Positions 25,010-37,993 of a stretch of 64,000 bases of DNA are shown here, piece after piece (the stretch's first letter is position 1; each line of letters begins with the position of its first letter). The stretch is taken from positions 543,382 to 607,381 of the forward strand of contig VFFE01007082.1 in assembly GCA_008921705.1 (NCBI GenBank), given 5' to 3'. Source of the stretch: Burhinus oedicnemus. Taxonomy: Eukaryota; Chordata; Aves; Charadriiformes; Burhinidae. The notes under the pieces were generated by a model, which made no database searches, was not told where the DNA came from, and saw only the letters and a list, made by a program, of their open reading frames with translations. Position numbers and translations under genes: made by a program.

Positions 25010-25160
25010 ATTTTTCGCTCCAGACCCTTTGATGCCTTGTGAATCGCATGTATTGTTCTTGCACAGGTTTTAAATGAACCGTGCCTCTTAATATCAAGAA
25101 AATAGCATCATATGGGTAAGTGCTGAAGTATCCCGCCCACTATTGTCCCCAGCGTACACA
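25010..25160. promoter_or_regulatory. Candidate regulatory element (TCF/SOX-like motifs)
   Basis: CCCTTTGATG (TCF/LEF-like) and TATTGTTC (SOX-like) in a non-repetitive stretch. Weak, motif only. Confidence 0.15.
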
Positions 25161-26039
25161 GCAATTAAATATGAGCTTGTGGGGAGTAACGGTCCACTTC
25201 ACCAACATGGCACAGACTAGCACGCAAAACTACACCTCCTCTCTTTGCCCCTTGCTCAACAAGTCCCAGCCCTCAGGGTATCTCTCCCCACCCTGTTCTC
25301 AGCTGCCTTCTTCCCCTGTCCACATTTAACTCCTGAGCTGGGTGAAATACCAGGAGGCCTGATTCTTTGTCACTCCAAAATCCTCCAGGACAAGAGGTTT
25401 TTTTCTCTCAGGGATGGAGAGTTCTAAAATGAGCCTTATCATTTAACAATACGCACTTGGGAGGCACCTTCTTTCGCATGCCTTCTTTTCTGAGCAGCAT
25501 CATTATAGTCCAGACAGCTCCAGCCACTGGGGAATGAAAAGAGCACATGTTCTGGGAGCTCCCCATTCCTCGAGGAGTCAGCTGGCTGGAGAGAGGCAGC
25601 AAGGGAAGCCTCACTGCAGGTGCCTTTGTGCATAGTTGATGCTTTGTCATGGAGATTCTGCAGGTCTTGCAAAGTCTCCACTGGAGATGCTACAGCTAAT
25701 GAAACCTCTTTAGCTTCCCCTCTGACTGTAGGAAGTCCAGGGGGAGTTCAAGAGGGATTGATGGATGGACCCCTGGAGATGCTTTGGGATCAAGTCCATC
25801 TGCCCTTTCCAATTCAGTGTGCGCAGGGTTGTGCTAGGCTGGGTGAGGTATGCACATCTCATTATGCTCTGCTGCAGAGCCTCCGCTTCAGCAAACCTCC
25901 CTGCGGCCCTGTGCCCCCCGGAGCTGGCTGATTATTTTTGTCTCAGGCTGGAGGCCTGGATGCTTCTGAGTATCACGACATTTGTGTAGCATTTTTCCTA
26001 CACTCCCTCCCCTTTCAGTCCCCCCCACTGCAGTCCCAG

Positions 26040-26190
26040 AGAGACAATCCAGATGGAACTGCCCAGACGCCCTCTGATCAAGCCGGGCAGATTTGTAATT
26101 AGGACTCGACGGCTATTATCCCATGACAGCTGAGTGCGGTATCCAGGCAGCCCGGAGGCCACAAAAGGAATGTGAGGGTTTTAAGGAAGG
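26040..26190. promoter_or_regulatory. Candidate regulatory element
   Basis: Unique sequence with TTTGTAATTAGG (homeodomain), GATAATA complement and GGAATGTGAG (TEAD-like). Motif only. Confidence 0.18.
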
Positions 26191-28317
26191 AGGGAAGATA
26201 TGAGTGCTTTTCAGCTGTGCCATATTGCGCCAGCCCTGGTGACAACATCCCACCTGCCATGCCCAATTCCAAGGGCAGCGTCAGTGCAAAAGGGCAAGGG
26301 TGATGGAAGAAGGGGAGGAGGATGGGCAGCAGCTACAGCAGTGTGAGGGGTGGGGGAAGAGACCTCCATGACCAGCCTAGCAATTCTGCCCTAGGTGCAG
26401 CCAGCTCTGTCTGCAGAGGCAGCCAGGAGAGTCTGCTGGAGCAAGGGTGCGGAGGGTCCAATTTCAGAGTTTGTCCCCAGGACGGGGCCGTGGCGGCGCC
26501 ATCCAGGCTTCACCTCCCGCAGTTCAAATTCCTCTGGGTGACACATGGCTCTGGAGCGTGGCCAGAGGAGACTGGAACGGCCTAAGAGGGGAGCAGGTGT
26601 CACCATCCTCCCTCACCCTTCCTCTTTTCTGCATACGCAGCCAGGCTTCCTAAAAAAGAGCCCTCCTGCTTTAGAAAGAGACGGCGCCTGGATCTAGGGG
26701 TCTTTCCAAATATTTGTTTTATTGCCAAGCCTTCAGAGAGGTCAAGGAGGAACTTGCTCTCTCACTCCTAAACTCCTTTCTCACTTGCTCTGCCTGCTGT
26801 TGCCAGAGCTGTGGCACCTCCACCTGTCTCTTCTGCTCCAGTAATTACCAGCCTGCTGGCACACAGAGAGAATGGCAGGAGCAACAGAGGGCTGGCTGGG
26901 TCACAGACCAGCATGCAGATCTGCAAGTGCAGGGTACAGGCAGCTTGCACCATGTGCAAACTAAACCCTGGGAATTTGGGATCTAGTGTGGCAGGATGGG
27001 AAAAAAAAAAAATCAGGTTGCCCTTCATAGAAAGCCAGGACTATCAATGCCCTGAGATGCTCCAGCCTTGCCATTCTAGACTTTGCTGCTTCAAAGCACA
27101 TCAGACTTTGAAACAAGTCCTGAATCTGTTAGACAAGCAGTAAGAAAAAGTGAAACCCAATCTAGGTCATCTCACAGCCAGCCTTTACCATCCAAGGACT
27201 GTGCATTGGTCCTGGAAGGCAACAGGAAATTAACAGGGGCCAGCAAGGGATGTGAACAAACAGCAAATAAACCCCAGAAACCAAGATGTATGATCAGTAT
27301 CCATCTCCACGCACCGCCCCTTCAGCTGCACATACTCAGTGACTTCCCAGCCAGTACATATATTCCACTTTTTCCAATGCAGTTCGCATTGTTGCTGGCT
27401 TGAATGTGTTACAACATGCTATTTACTTCTGGCTGGAGACCTGTGTGCGGCTTCCCCTCCTGGCCCCACAGATCAAACATGGATGGACTCTGCCCTCAGA
27501 GGAGAGCAAGCCAGATTCAGAAGGGGCAGGGGAGAGGAAAGAAGAGGTCTAGGAGGTTTAATGCCCCAAAGCATCTAAGTTGGCTCTCCCGCAAAGAGCT
27601 TCTGCCAAGGCCGGAGGAAGTGAGTCACTGCTGGGGCTGGAGGGGGGGCTCCAGAGTTTGTAGTCACCCCGTGGAAAGGCCTGGAGCAGCGGACAGGCTC
27701 TGCCCTGGGATCAGCCAGCATTCGATTCCTGTTTGTGTCCCAAGTGAATCATTCCCAACAGCTGTCGCCGTGCCTGACTGTGCTCCTCATGTGCTTTCTA
27801 TTAGCTGAGAAAACAAGCTAGGCTGCTCCCGAGCATGGGGAGTTTGCCTTGTGGCAGCGGGGGGAGCAGAGAGGGGAAAACCGACTCTGTGCTTTAACTC
27901 TGCACACAAGGCACTGGTTTCTGTGAGTGGGAGTACACACTGCTCACGGGCTCATTGGGGTGTCCTTGACCCCACTTCTGCACAACTGTCTTCTCCACTC
28001 AGCTGTCTAAATGCAATTTCTGTGGATGTTCTGTCATCAAATTGATTCCCACATGCATGCCACTATTCCTCAAAAGCTACAACCCTATGCCTGGCGGAGC
28101 CAGCTTTTCAAGAAGTATTTTTAAGAGACCACTGAAGGCACAAGCCAGAGAAACCTTCCCATTTAAACACTGTAGCGACACCCTGCAGGCATCACTGACA
28201 GCACCATGCAGCCAGGAGGGAACCACAGCACTATGGAGTCAGAGCAGGGAATAAGGGCCTTCAACAGCATGGGAAGAGCCTGAGGAAAAAAGCCTAAGCA
28301 AAGTGGATGGAAAGTCA

Positions 28318-28440
28318 CAGCCTCCCTGTGTGACTTAGGGTAAGTCTCTGTGCCTCAGTTTCACCCCTTCCGCTAAGCGGAGGTGATGGTGACCGCAGTG
28401 GGCTGGGAGGACCTAACAGCTCTTAAAGCTCTTCGGTGTA
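28318..28440 (+). mobile_element. MIR-like ancient SINE core
   Basis: CCTGTGTGACTTAGGGTAAG and TCTCTGTGCCTCAGTTTCAC are a clear MIR core. The flanks are diverged. Confidence 0.75.
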
Positions 28441-29424
28441 CTCGGAGGAAAGGAGCTATAGACGTGCAAAAGTGTGGCTATTAATTGAAAGAGCACAAAG
28501 AGAACAGCCTAGGCTTCACTCCCCTCCTGCTTGGGTCACTCCTCTATGGGAAAAACGGTCGGGTTGTGCTTTCACCTCAGCCAAAAATAATCAGCAAGCT
28601 GCAGGGGGTAGAGGGCCCGGGGAGGGAGAGAAAATTTCTCTTCTCGGGCTGCCAGAGCAGAGAGGCTGCAGCACATAATGAGAAATGCATTCCTTCCCTC
28701 CCCGTTCCCTCTCCTGCAGCCACCTCTTCACAGAAAAAGCATATGGGCCCGCTCCAAAAGACACAGAAGTGTGAAGCCCAAGCCAGTGGTTCTCTACTTC
28801 CCTTTGAGACAAAGAGTCTGCAAACTAAAATAGGATGTTTGTGCATTAATCCCATTGCTGCTCTCAGATGGCCTCCAGCCCCCATCAAGTATAGCTTGGG
28901 GTGAACGGAAATTACAAAGCTATGCTGAGTGGACAAAAGATATGTAATGCTACAAAAGAAGGCTGGGCACCCATCCCCTTCTGATGCCTAAACACCACTA
29001 TAGGCTCCTCAGCTACTGTAGGAGCCAGCCCAATTACTGCACTCCTGGTTTTCAAAACCACTCCACAGGCTTTCAGCACACTCACCTAATAGACCTGTAG
29101 TAATAATTCAACGGAAGCAAAGCATTTGTGGGACTGAAATCCCATTTCTCAGAGAAACATGGCACTTGAGGGACTGAATAGCACTGACTTTTGATGATTT
29201 TTAAGCAAAATCTTCCAAAAGTGGAATTTAGCCACCTGAAAAAACACTCCCTGTCTCACCTCTGCTCATTCATCCACATTCAGGGTTGCGCACTGTACTA
29301 TCATGCATTTAGGAGCATTCTACCCTAAAACCCTTCCCCAAAATCTCCCATCTTGTTCCGTCCTCATATCTCTCTACCAGCATCTGGTCCTTGCCAATGT
29401 CACTGTGGAGCTGGCTAGTTAATT

Positions 29425-29527
29425 ACCTGGAATGGAGGTTTTTTTGAGAGACATTGTATAAATGGTTTGATGGTTGGACTTGATGTCTTAAAGGTCCCTT
29501 CCAAGCTAGACGATTCTATGATTCTAA
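29425..29527 (+). mobile_element. CR1 LINE 3'-end fragment
   Basis: The stretch GATGGTTGGACTTGATGTC then AAAGGTCCCTTCCAAGC and GATTCTATGATTCTA is a CR1 3' terminus, about 100 bp long. No coding part remains. Confidence 0.85.
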
Positions 29528-29809
29528 ATAAGACTCAGACAATATTCAGCTTATTTTGATTAAGTAAAACCATTTGGTTTTAATCTTGCTACTGAGAAAA
29601 GGAAGCTATTCAGTTATGTCTCATAGTAAAGCCCTGGTCCGTTACTATATGATGTATCGTTACAATGACTGGGTCTCCAAGCTCTATCATGCACTGCATA
29701 CAAGAGTCTTCTCTGACTCCATGCCTCAAATTCTTCACCTATTCATAGGGGAAAATAGTACTTTCTGTCCTTAGTAAAAAGAATAATAAGATAGCAATTA
29801 TTTGAGATT

Positions 29810-29850
29810 TAAAATAGAATCACTGAGGTTGGGAATTGCTAAATGCCATC
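29810..29850 (-). mobile_element. Possible short CR1 3' end, minus strand
   Basis: AGAATCACTGAGGTTGGGAA resembles the reverse complement of the CR1 3' end (TTCCAACCTCAGTGATTCT). Very short, so uncertain. Confidence 0.4.
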
Positions 29851-31104
29851 ATCCTGTACGCTCCTTTGGCAGCTAGTGTCTCATACATGTTCATAATATA
29901 AAACTATTTGCATTCACTTTATTCCACCCATATCCACTGAAACCAAGGCAGAGTCTTAATCCAGTATTCTACTGGAGCCCAGTACATTTATTCCAATAGC
30001 AACCAGGCCAGAGAAGAGCGTAGAACTGGCCTAGTAACACAGGCAATATATCTCACTCATGGCCACCATTTACATACTATTCACAGCCAGGTAAAAAGCA
30101 GCCCATTTTTGTGCCAACATTGCATGGAAAAACCCACCACCTAAACCTGGGGCCATGCTGAAACATTCCTCTATATTGTCTTGGGGGGACGAAGCCTAAA
30201 TCATCAAAACAACACCATAGAGAACAGTGGGGAAAAGAATAAAGGGAAAGGAAGTAACAAACTCATAACCAAACCCAAGCCAGACCTCCATCACAGGATG
30301 TCAGGGAATGTACAGAAAACTCTTTAGTGTTAATAAAAGGTCTTTCTCCAGTGTTAAGTAGGAAATCCTCATCTCGCATGCCTCTGCCTAGTGTGTGGGC
30401 AATGGACTGTCATAGTTATCTGTGTTGTAGATAACCTTTGGATATGTGTAAAAGTTCATTCTCAATGTAGTCTCTGTGCTTTCACGGGTGCAACGCTTTC
30501 ACTGCTAAATAAAACAACCCTGTGTCAAAAGACAGCTGATATATGTGGTGTTAAGCACATTATTGCTTCCAGCTTTCATTTTCTAGAATATGTCGTTGGA
30601 GCTGCTGCTATGGCCGATATCCTGCAGAGATGGACTTGACTAGAGCATTGCAATTTGCTTTCTCCAACATCTTATTGCTGACCCTTGTCTGTGATTGTTG
30701 TTTCAAATCACCACGCTTCCTCCTCTTAGTCAGAGACTTGGCTTCTCTCCAGAGGATGTTCAGAAGATAAATACAGGTCAGAATAACCCTCCACCTTAAA
30801 CTCCTCAGCATCTTCGCCTCAGCCACTCCTTTTCCACGTCATTAGCGTCAGGGCTGTAGGATGCCAGGAAGAGGAAGCCTTCAGTGGGAGCTCAGGGCTA
30901 ATTGACATGCCTTTCAGGCAGCAGCAGTGCCAGGAATCGAACTACTGTCCCCAGGGAGTGGCGGCAGAGGCAGCAAAAACCTTCCTCAGTGGCAGATGAG
31001 TTTTTCCATTTCCTTGGTTTCAAATCTTGCTTCTGTTCTCTCCCAGTCTCTGCTGTGGCTCCAGCCGCGAATTCTAGGGAAGCCCAGCTGCCTCAGCAGG
31101 TATG

Positions 31105-31195
31105 GTCTCGTTAATGAGCAATTAGCTCCTAGCCTAATTGGGCAGCAGAATGGCTAATGAGCCCAGCCATGGTTGTCTGTGCCCTCATTATCCTG
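31105..31195. promoter_or_regulatory. Candidate enhancer: five ATTA/TAAT cores including an inverted pair
   Basis: TTAATGAG (31111), CAATTAG (31119), CTAATTG (31134), CTAATGAG (31154) and CTCATTA (31184) occur within 80 bp. CAATTAG and CTAATTG are exact inverted repeats 8 bp apart. Typical of vertebrate developmental enhancers bound by homeodomain proteins; no direct proof. Confidence 0.38.
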
Positions 31196-32283
31196 TGCTC
31201 AGCCAGTGGTAATACTGAACTTCTGTCCCATTTCCGTCACGCCACGATCAGAGCGCTGGCTGAAAGCTTAGATGTGCCAGTGCTCGCTGCCTTTTAGTGC
31301 TCTGTAGTTGATGGTTTGTCTTATCTGTTTCCTCTAGCAGGCCTGGAAAAGCTTCTCTCACCTCTGCAGTGTACAACCAGATCTTCCCTCTCTTGCCTGA
31401 CTCCTGCTCTTCCACTCATCAGGTTTTTGCTCTCTCTTCTTTATATTTGTGAACATAGATACACACAAATATCTAATTATTTGTCTATGCATACGTACAT
31501 GCAGGCAAGGTTGAGACTTGTGAAAATGAGCAAGGGTAGTGCTTACCTGCCTAAGGAACACAGTTGGTTAAAACATTTCCAGTGCAATACAGAGTACTAA
31601 CATGTCTTACTTTAGCATGTATCAAGAAGGAGGTGTAACTAACCCAGGCACTCTTAGCACCCAGAGAGGAATCCTTGCGTCAAAGACACTGCGGTGTTAG
31701 AAGGAAGGCAAGGTTAATCTGAATCTTTGCTTTGTAATTCTAAGTCACAAATCTTCAGGAGTCCTAAGTAAGTTGAAGTTGCAAATCACACAATCTGTTC
31801 TGATTTGCTCTACTTTGGATTCCAAGTTAGGGAGTTGCCAGTTGTTGGATTTCATCCGGTATCATAGCTATTTTCTATCATTTTTATCCCTGAAGTGAAC
31901 AATAAGGATAGAAGGATGAAAAATGAGCTGCTCCTTCTTTGCAACAGCCACTGACCAAATTTTGCTGATTGCGAGGAAGTTGGGAAATCTTCATGAAATT
32001 GTCTCACAGGTCCGAACATACTAATTAGAAGGAGTCTATCCTCACACATCTCAAAGCATCCTACAGGAAAATGAATCTTTCACAGCTACAACAGTCAGTA
32101 CAGCAGTTAACAGAGAACCTCAACATCATGTGCCAGTTTAACACGATACATGAAAGGTGCGCTATCCGGTTAACTAGCAAAGCTCTTTGGCAGAACGTAT
32201 CTTTACTTTCCAGCATTTGGATTCAGAGATCTCTTGTGAAAAGTGGCACGCGACCCTTAATGAGAATAGACAGTCAAGATTAG

Positions 32284-32346
32284 GGGTTTTTTTGCTTGTT
32301 GTTTGTTTGGGGTTTTGTTTGTTTGGTTTTTTTGTTTGTTTTTTTA
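32284..32346. repeat. T/G-rich low-complexity tract
   Basis: GGTTTTTTTGCTTGTTGTTT followed by further TTTG units and a T-run. Same style as 16.4 and 53.6 kb. Confidence 0.85.
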
Positions 32347-32819
32347 AGTCCTATCCAGCTGCTGGGTTTTGGATAATCCAAGTCACATGACTAAGACATG
32401 AAATATTTCATAGCTCTACCTGCTGCAGCAATGAACTGTGTTCCTCTAGGACTGATTATTCCAACTTGCTGCTGTTCCTGATAAGGCTTTCCAGTGGCTG
32501 CTGATGGTTTTAAACATGGCTTCTTCTGCCTCCAGGGTACTTTCTTATATTAGATTATCTCAACATATCACACCCGCTTTTTAGTTGCTTCACTGCCTTC
32601 CTGTTAAGAACCAAAATGATTTCTTAACTGCTCTTTTGCACTAGAAGGACTTGTTTGACCTTGTTTTACCCCACCTAGCGGTTCTCCTCCTAGGTGCTCC
32701 ATGAAATCAGACAGTACAAGAGATCCTGTCACCTCCAAATGTCTGTAGCTTATGAGACACCTCAGTGTCTCCACTTTTCACCGAGCATTTTTACTTTCAT
32801 TGAACTGTACGTTTTTTTA

Positions 32820-33580
32820 CATTGAACTGTATGTGGGTTGGGGCCATCCCAAACACAAACACAGGCTGGGCAGAGAACAGATTGAGCAGCCCTGAGGAAA
32901 TGGACTTGAGGGTGTTGGTGGATGAGAAGCTCAACATGAGCCGGCAATGTGTGCTTGCAGCCCAGAAAGCCACCTGCATCCTGGGCTGCATCAAAAGCAG
33001 CATGGCCAGCAGGGCAAGGGAGGGGATTCTCCCCCTCTACTCCATTCTGGTGAGACCCCCCTGCAGTCCTGCCTCCAGCTCTGGGGTCCCCAACATAAGA
33101 AGGACATGGACCTGTTGGAGCAGGTCCAGAGGAGGCCACAAAGATGATCTGAGGGCTGGAGAACCTCTGCTGGGAGGACAGGCTGAGAGAGTTGGGGTTG
33201 TTCAGCCTGGAGAAGAGAAGGCTCCGGGGAGACCTTATAGTGACCTTTCAGTACTTAAAGGGGGGCTACAGAAAAGGTGAGGAGGGACTCCTGATCAGGG
33301 AGCATAGTGATAGGATGAGGGGTAATGGTTTTAACCTGAAAGAGGGGAGATTTAGGTTAGATCTCAGGAAGAAATTCTTGACTGTGAGGGTGGTGAGACA
33401 CTGGCCCAGGTTGCCCAGAGAAGTTGTGGCTGCCCCATCCCTGGAGGTGTTCAAGGCCAGGCTGGACGGGGCTTTGAGCAACTTGGTCTAGTGGGAAGTG
33501 TCGCTGCCCAGGGCAGGGGGGTTGGAACTAGATGGCCTTTAAGGTCCCTTCCAACTCTAACCATTCTGTGATTCAATGAT
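32820..33580 (+). mobile_element. CR1 LINE, 5'-truncated copy with C-terminal ORF2 relic
   Basis: About 760 bp ending AAGGTCCCTTCCAACTCTAA and CCATTCTGTGATTCAATGAT, the CR1 3' signature. Reading frames match the C-terminus of the CR1 ORF2 protein after the reverse transcriptase core: one frame gives DLRVLVDEKLNMSRQCVLAA, a second gives LQLWGPQHKKDMDLLEQVQR, and a third gives LFSLEKRRLRGDLIVTFQYL and FRLDLRKKFLTVRVVRHW. Three different frames mean at least two frameshifts, so the copy is dead. Codons are well preserved, suggesting a comparatively young insertion. The 5' edge carries a 12-bp direct repeat (32798-32809 and 32820-32831). Confidence 0.93.
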
Positions 33581-34029
33581 TTTTGGAACCCACAGACTGT
33601 AAATCAAGACAAAACTTCCCCCTCCCCCACCCTTTACACAAACGTCTTACCGTTGCTTTTTCTGACAGTCTTGAAACAGTGGCCTGTTCACCCATCCAGA
33701 ACAAACACCCTTAGCATAGAACAGGCAGCCATTACAAAGGAACTAGAGGTTCCTGGTACACCAGTACTAATGATACTGTCAGAGCACACCCACCACTCAG
33801 AGGCAAAAACACCCCTTAATGTCTTACACATATGAAGAAAAGAAAGACTGGGTCAAAAGCCCCATTTTAAGTATTGAGCTCTTTTTTAGGCTAAACCTTC
33901 GCAGCATTTATTCATTCTTGCTGGAGCTGCTAGTAACCAGACTAAAAATCCAACATATCTTTCATTTAGGACAGATGGACAACCTTATTGCATCATGGCT
34001 TCCCAACACTGCGTTGGGCCTCTTCAGAA

Positions 34030-34155
34030 TCTTTTTCACTTAAGATCTCAGAGTATTTGACAATCCTTAATGCAAGCTTCACACCATTCATAAGTCTACA
34101 GAAGAGGAAGCTGAAGCACTGAGAAAGACTGAGCAAGCAATGGCAGATAAACCTT
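34030..34155 (-). mobile_element. MIR-like ancient SINE relic
   Basis: AGATCTCAGAGTATTTGACA and ACAGAAGAGGAAGCTGAAGC match the reverse-complement MIR tail and core. Confidence 0.65.
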
Positions 34156-34744
34156 CTCATAAAAATCATGCTGTGCATCGGACCATTAACAACCTATACT
34201 AGTATCTTTAAAGGGCTAATTTAATGAATGGAACAAATGCTGAAACACAAGCCAGTTAGAAAAGCTTCTCACGTCTTTTCCCTAGCATGTGCTGAAATCC
34301 TTCCTTGCTATTGGGAAAAGAGAAGCATAGTCTTGTGCCTGGGATTGATTTCCCAGAAGTCCCAGACTGCATAATACCAGGCATTCCACAGGGGCAGGCA
34401 GCAAACAGAATATTGTGTCCATTTTTGACAGCCTCTCCTTTTACTGTGGGCTCCCCACAGCGTTTCTTTTTAAAAAAGCTTTTGCACAGCCCTGTTTGTA
34501 TCTCCTGGCTCACCCATCTCCTCTTGCTAATATTTTATTTATTGCATTCTGATCCTAACAAGTGAGCTTCTTCCCCAATCACTGCTAATTAGACTGGGTG
34601 TCCCTCCAGAGCTTGTATGCACGCAGATCTAGACAGAACATAGATGTGCTTTGCAATTCACAGGAATTATTCAGTGACCATACAGCTTGTCCAAAGGCCA
34701 CAGCTCTTGAACAGATGTATTTTACCCATAAGTCCAGGCATCAG

Positions 34745-34850
34745 CAAGCAGAATTAATATTGCATTTCACTGAAAGCAGAAGATAACCAACGACTGGGCA
34801 AGCCTATATATCGATTTGGCAAAAGCAATACAATGGAAGACACCTAAGGG
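34745..34850. repeat. Diverged direct repeat, copy A
   Basis: CCTATATATCGATTTGGCAA AAGCAAT and the flanking AGAAGATAA correspond to copy B 630 bp downstream. Confidence 0.5.
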
Positions 34851-35374
34851 GAACTATTTCTCTTACCCTCTTCTCTGGTTTGTTTCAGAAAGCTGGTTAC
34901 TGGCTCAGGGTTGAATCTTGTCGATCTCAAAGCCATCTCTTTGCCTTTGATACTGGCAAGAAGTTTTCTCAGCCAAAAATGCAGACTTTGAATTTCCTTT
35001 TTGAGATGAATCCATGATTTGTACTCATTTTTTTGCATCGTCAGGACAGAAGCGGAGAAGATGAGGTGAAGCTGTGAATGCAGAATAGGGGGGACTTGCC
35101 AGGAGCTCGATAGTGGTTGGGGGCCTTGCAGTAAAAGCTAAATCAAAGGGCATTTCTGGAAGCTAGAAAGACGGTACCACAGTCCAAGGAAATTTCTCCA
35201 GAAAATAAGCAGTAAATCTTGTTCCCTGTATATAAGAAGTCAATATTGGTATTGGACCAGGGACATCAGAAATGGCAGAAGGGACTCTTCATACTGAAAA
35301 AGGTATTTACAACACAGCAGATCTTAGACAAGTGAATAGAGAGCTGTATTTCACCTAGTGAATTCAGTCATTAA

Positions 35375-35480
35375 ACAGAATTAACAACAGCCATTTTCAT
35401 CCATTAGAGAAGATAAGAATAGTTTGGCCAACCCTATGTATCAATACAGCAAAGGCAATTCAAAGGAGGCCCTTCTAAGG
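35375..35480. repeat. Diverged direct repeat, copy B
   Basis: CCTATGTATCAATACAGCAA AGGCAATTCAAAGGAGG aligns with copy A at about three quarters identity by eye. Confidence 0.5.
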
Positions 35481-37993
35481 ATGTTTTTATATATGGATAC
35501 ACGAAGAAGTCATTTAAGCAGGCTCATTTCCAGGGAAATAGTTAAAATGCAACCAGCACAAGCTACGTGTAGGAACTGGTAGCAAGTCAGGACTTGCTCA
35601 AAACAGGATTTAAACTTCTGACCTTCCAGCTCTGGGAAGGAGGGGGGGAAGAAACAGTAGAGGTGGATGGGGAGTAGGGGAGAAGGTCATAAATCTTACC
35701 ATTCCTCCACAAGCATTCAGAATGACATGAATGAGTTTTTCCCCACCAGCAATGCTGCAAAAGATGAGGAGCTGAGCAGGTGGGCTGCAGGATGGACTCC
35801 TGAGTAGACCCTACTGAACAGTTCTTCACAGGAAACAACAAATGAGTGATTTGTGAGTCCAGCTCGAGTCAAATCACCTTTTGCCACCAAGAGAGTCACG
35901 GCAAGTTAAGAGGAGAAATCTACAAGCCTCTAGCATTCCTGCACAGGGGATGAGGGAGATGCAGTCCTTGGTGCATGGCAGAATGGAGTGCTGTCATTTA
36001 TCTCCTCACCAAAGACCGTATTAAAAATAAAAGATGAAAAGCTGGATGCCATGCACATGCTGGGCAGAAGGCCAAGGGTCTTGCTCTTTCTCACTTTACA
36101 AACATCAGCCCCTAGCATAGGAGATGCTAAATATCAAAGGGCATAGCTTAAACTATCCCACATACTTGGCAGGGTTGGTGGGGAGAGGGTTAACACCTGG
36201 CTGTGAGGACAACATGAAAACCAAAGAATGCTCTTTCTTAGCAACATGCTGGTCCATTCCAAGTTCATCCTGTGGAGTAATCAGGTGGTTTGCTTTTGCC
36301 TACTCTTGATTGACTTCCACCTGGCTGGGATTCAGTCAGTCATGACAGACTACGCCAACATATACACCAGCTCTTGACACCAGACTTCCCGCTCCTTGCC
36401 CCAGGTCTGAGGACATCTTTGCAGAAAGACCTTGCACATGGATGGTTCTGCCCTGCTGCAACTAAAGGTTTGAAAAACTGGCACATTATATTTCTTCCCA
36501 TGTCCCAGCACATACACCGTTATGCCCTCTGCTAGAGTCCTGTTGCTCTGTGCTCGAGCAATTCAGTCAGAATAAGTCACAAGTTTGAGCAGCCTGGAAA
36601 AAAGAGCAGGTGCAAAATACATGCTAGGAATTGTCTGGGCCAGTGACAGAAACAAAGGATATGAGTGACATCATCTCAGCGTCTCCACATCCATTTCTCC
36701 CCCTCCCCCATGCTGGTGAACGTTGCCAGAGGTAGCTGCAGGGCTGTCAATGACCTCTGGCCACAAACCACTTACAGGTTCAAGCAGAAGAGCTGTAGAC
36801 TTCCACCCTGTCCAAACTGCTACAAAATACCCCAAACTGATCCAGAGGGGCCATTTTTAGTATAAGCAGACTTAAAAATGGGGCAGAGACTACCTCCTTG
36901 ATTTTGAATCAAAGAAATACAGAAGCAGCCAGAGCTGGTGACTGATTCTGGATCCTACTACAAACTCCTGTCCCTGGGCCATTTGTTCCTGTGTACTCTC
37001 ATAGGAGTCACAAGGCACACTCCTCGTCGCTGTCTTGGAACAAAACCTCATGGAAAGAACAAAGCTAAAAACTTCACACTGAGCAACTAAGACTTAAGAG
37101 ACACTTCTGGCACTTGATAGCCAGATTACTTCACATCTGTAAGTATCTACAACACCCAAATTCCCCTACAGTCATGCACTATGCAAGTGTACGTACTAGT
37201 TGCTGACCAGGTTGTAAATTGGCCTTTGTAGCAACAAAATAGGAACCCAGCATTTCAAACAAGCCTGGAAGCTCTATTTGGCTTGGCTTCTTTGACTGCA
37301 GCCCAGCTGGAGAACATTTAGCCTTGTCCTTGAACTTGTAACACGTTTTCCCCTGCCTTTCAGGGGTGCTGATGGGTATTTCACTGAGGCAGAATAGGTT
37401 GTGTTTCTCCCTTTAAACGCAAAGTGTGTGATGCGATTTCCCCATGCCCTTATCCCACAGGAGCTCCAACAATCATTGTAATGAAAAACAGAACTGGAGC
37501 TTTCTTTGGCCTTCACAGGGCCTGTCATCAGTAAACAGCGCTTGGGAGAGCATGTTGCAGTAGCCGAGTTCTATCAAATCCTGGAGCTCCCAAGCAAAAT
37601 AGATGGATAGGAAGAAGTCATGAAACACTTCCACACAAAGAGCTGGAGACACACCACAGTGAACAACTTCTAGACCAATGGGTTAGAAAAAATTAAAAAG
37701 GGATCCAACTCAAAGAATTTCCTCTCCCCTTTATGACATTATTTGCCAAAGGGTCGGTGCCCTCCCAAGAAGGCTGCAATAAGCGCTCTCACACCTGGGG
37801 AACAGAGCCTGCTTTCCTTGGAAAACCCAAGATCAACCAACCTGATACGCACAGACCTCTGTCCTAATAAGCTAAGACACAGGACAAAAAGAAACTGGGA
37901 CAAAGAGAAAAGGCATTTCAATGGTTGCAATCAACACCCAGACCAGCCCTATGGACATTTTGCTGGCAGATTTGCATGCACAAGCAGTGTTTT

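Larger units (their letters stand above)
21181..29424. other. Intergenic, no gene seen
   Basis: GC content is higher than to the left in places (22.5-23.1, 24.8-25.0, 26.3-26.6 kb). No protein family recognised in any frame. A short CTTT run is at 24600-24620 and an A-run at 27001-27012. Confidence 0.55.
29851..32819. other. Intergenic, no gene seen
   Basis: Holds the 31.1-kb ATTA cluster and one T/G tract; otherwise nothing recognisable. Confidence 0.55.
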
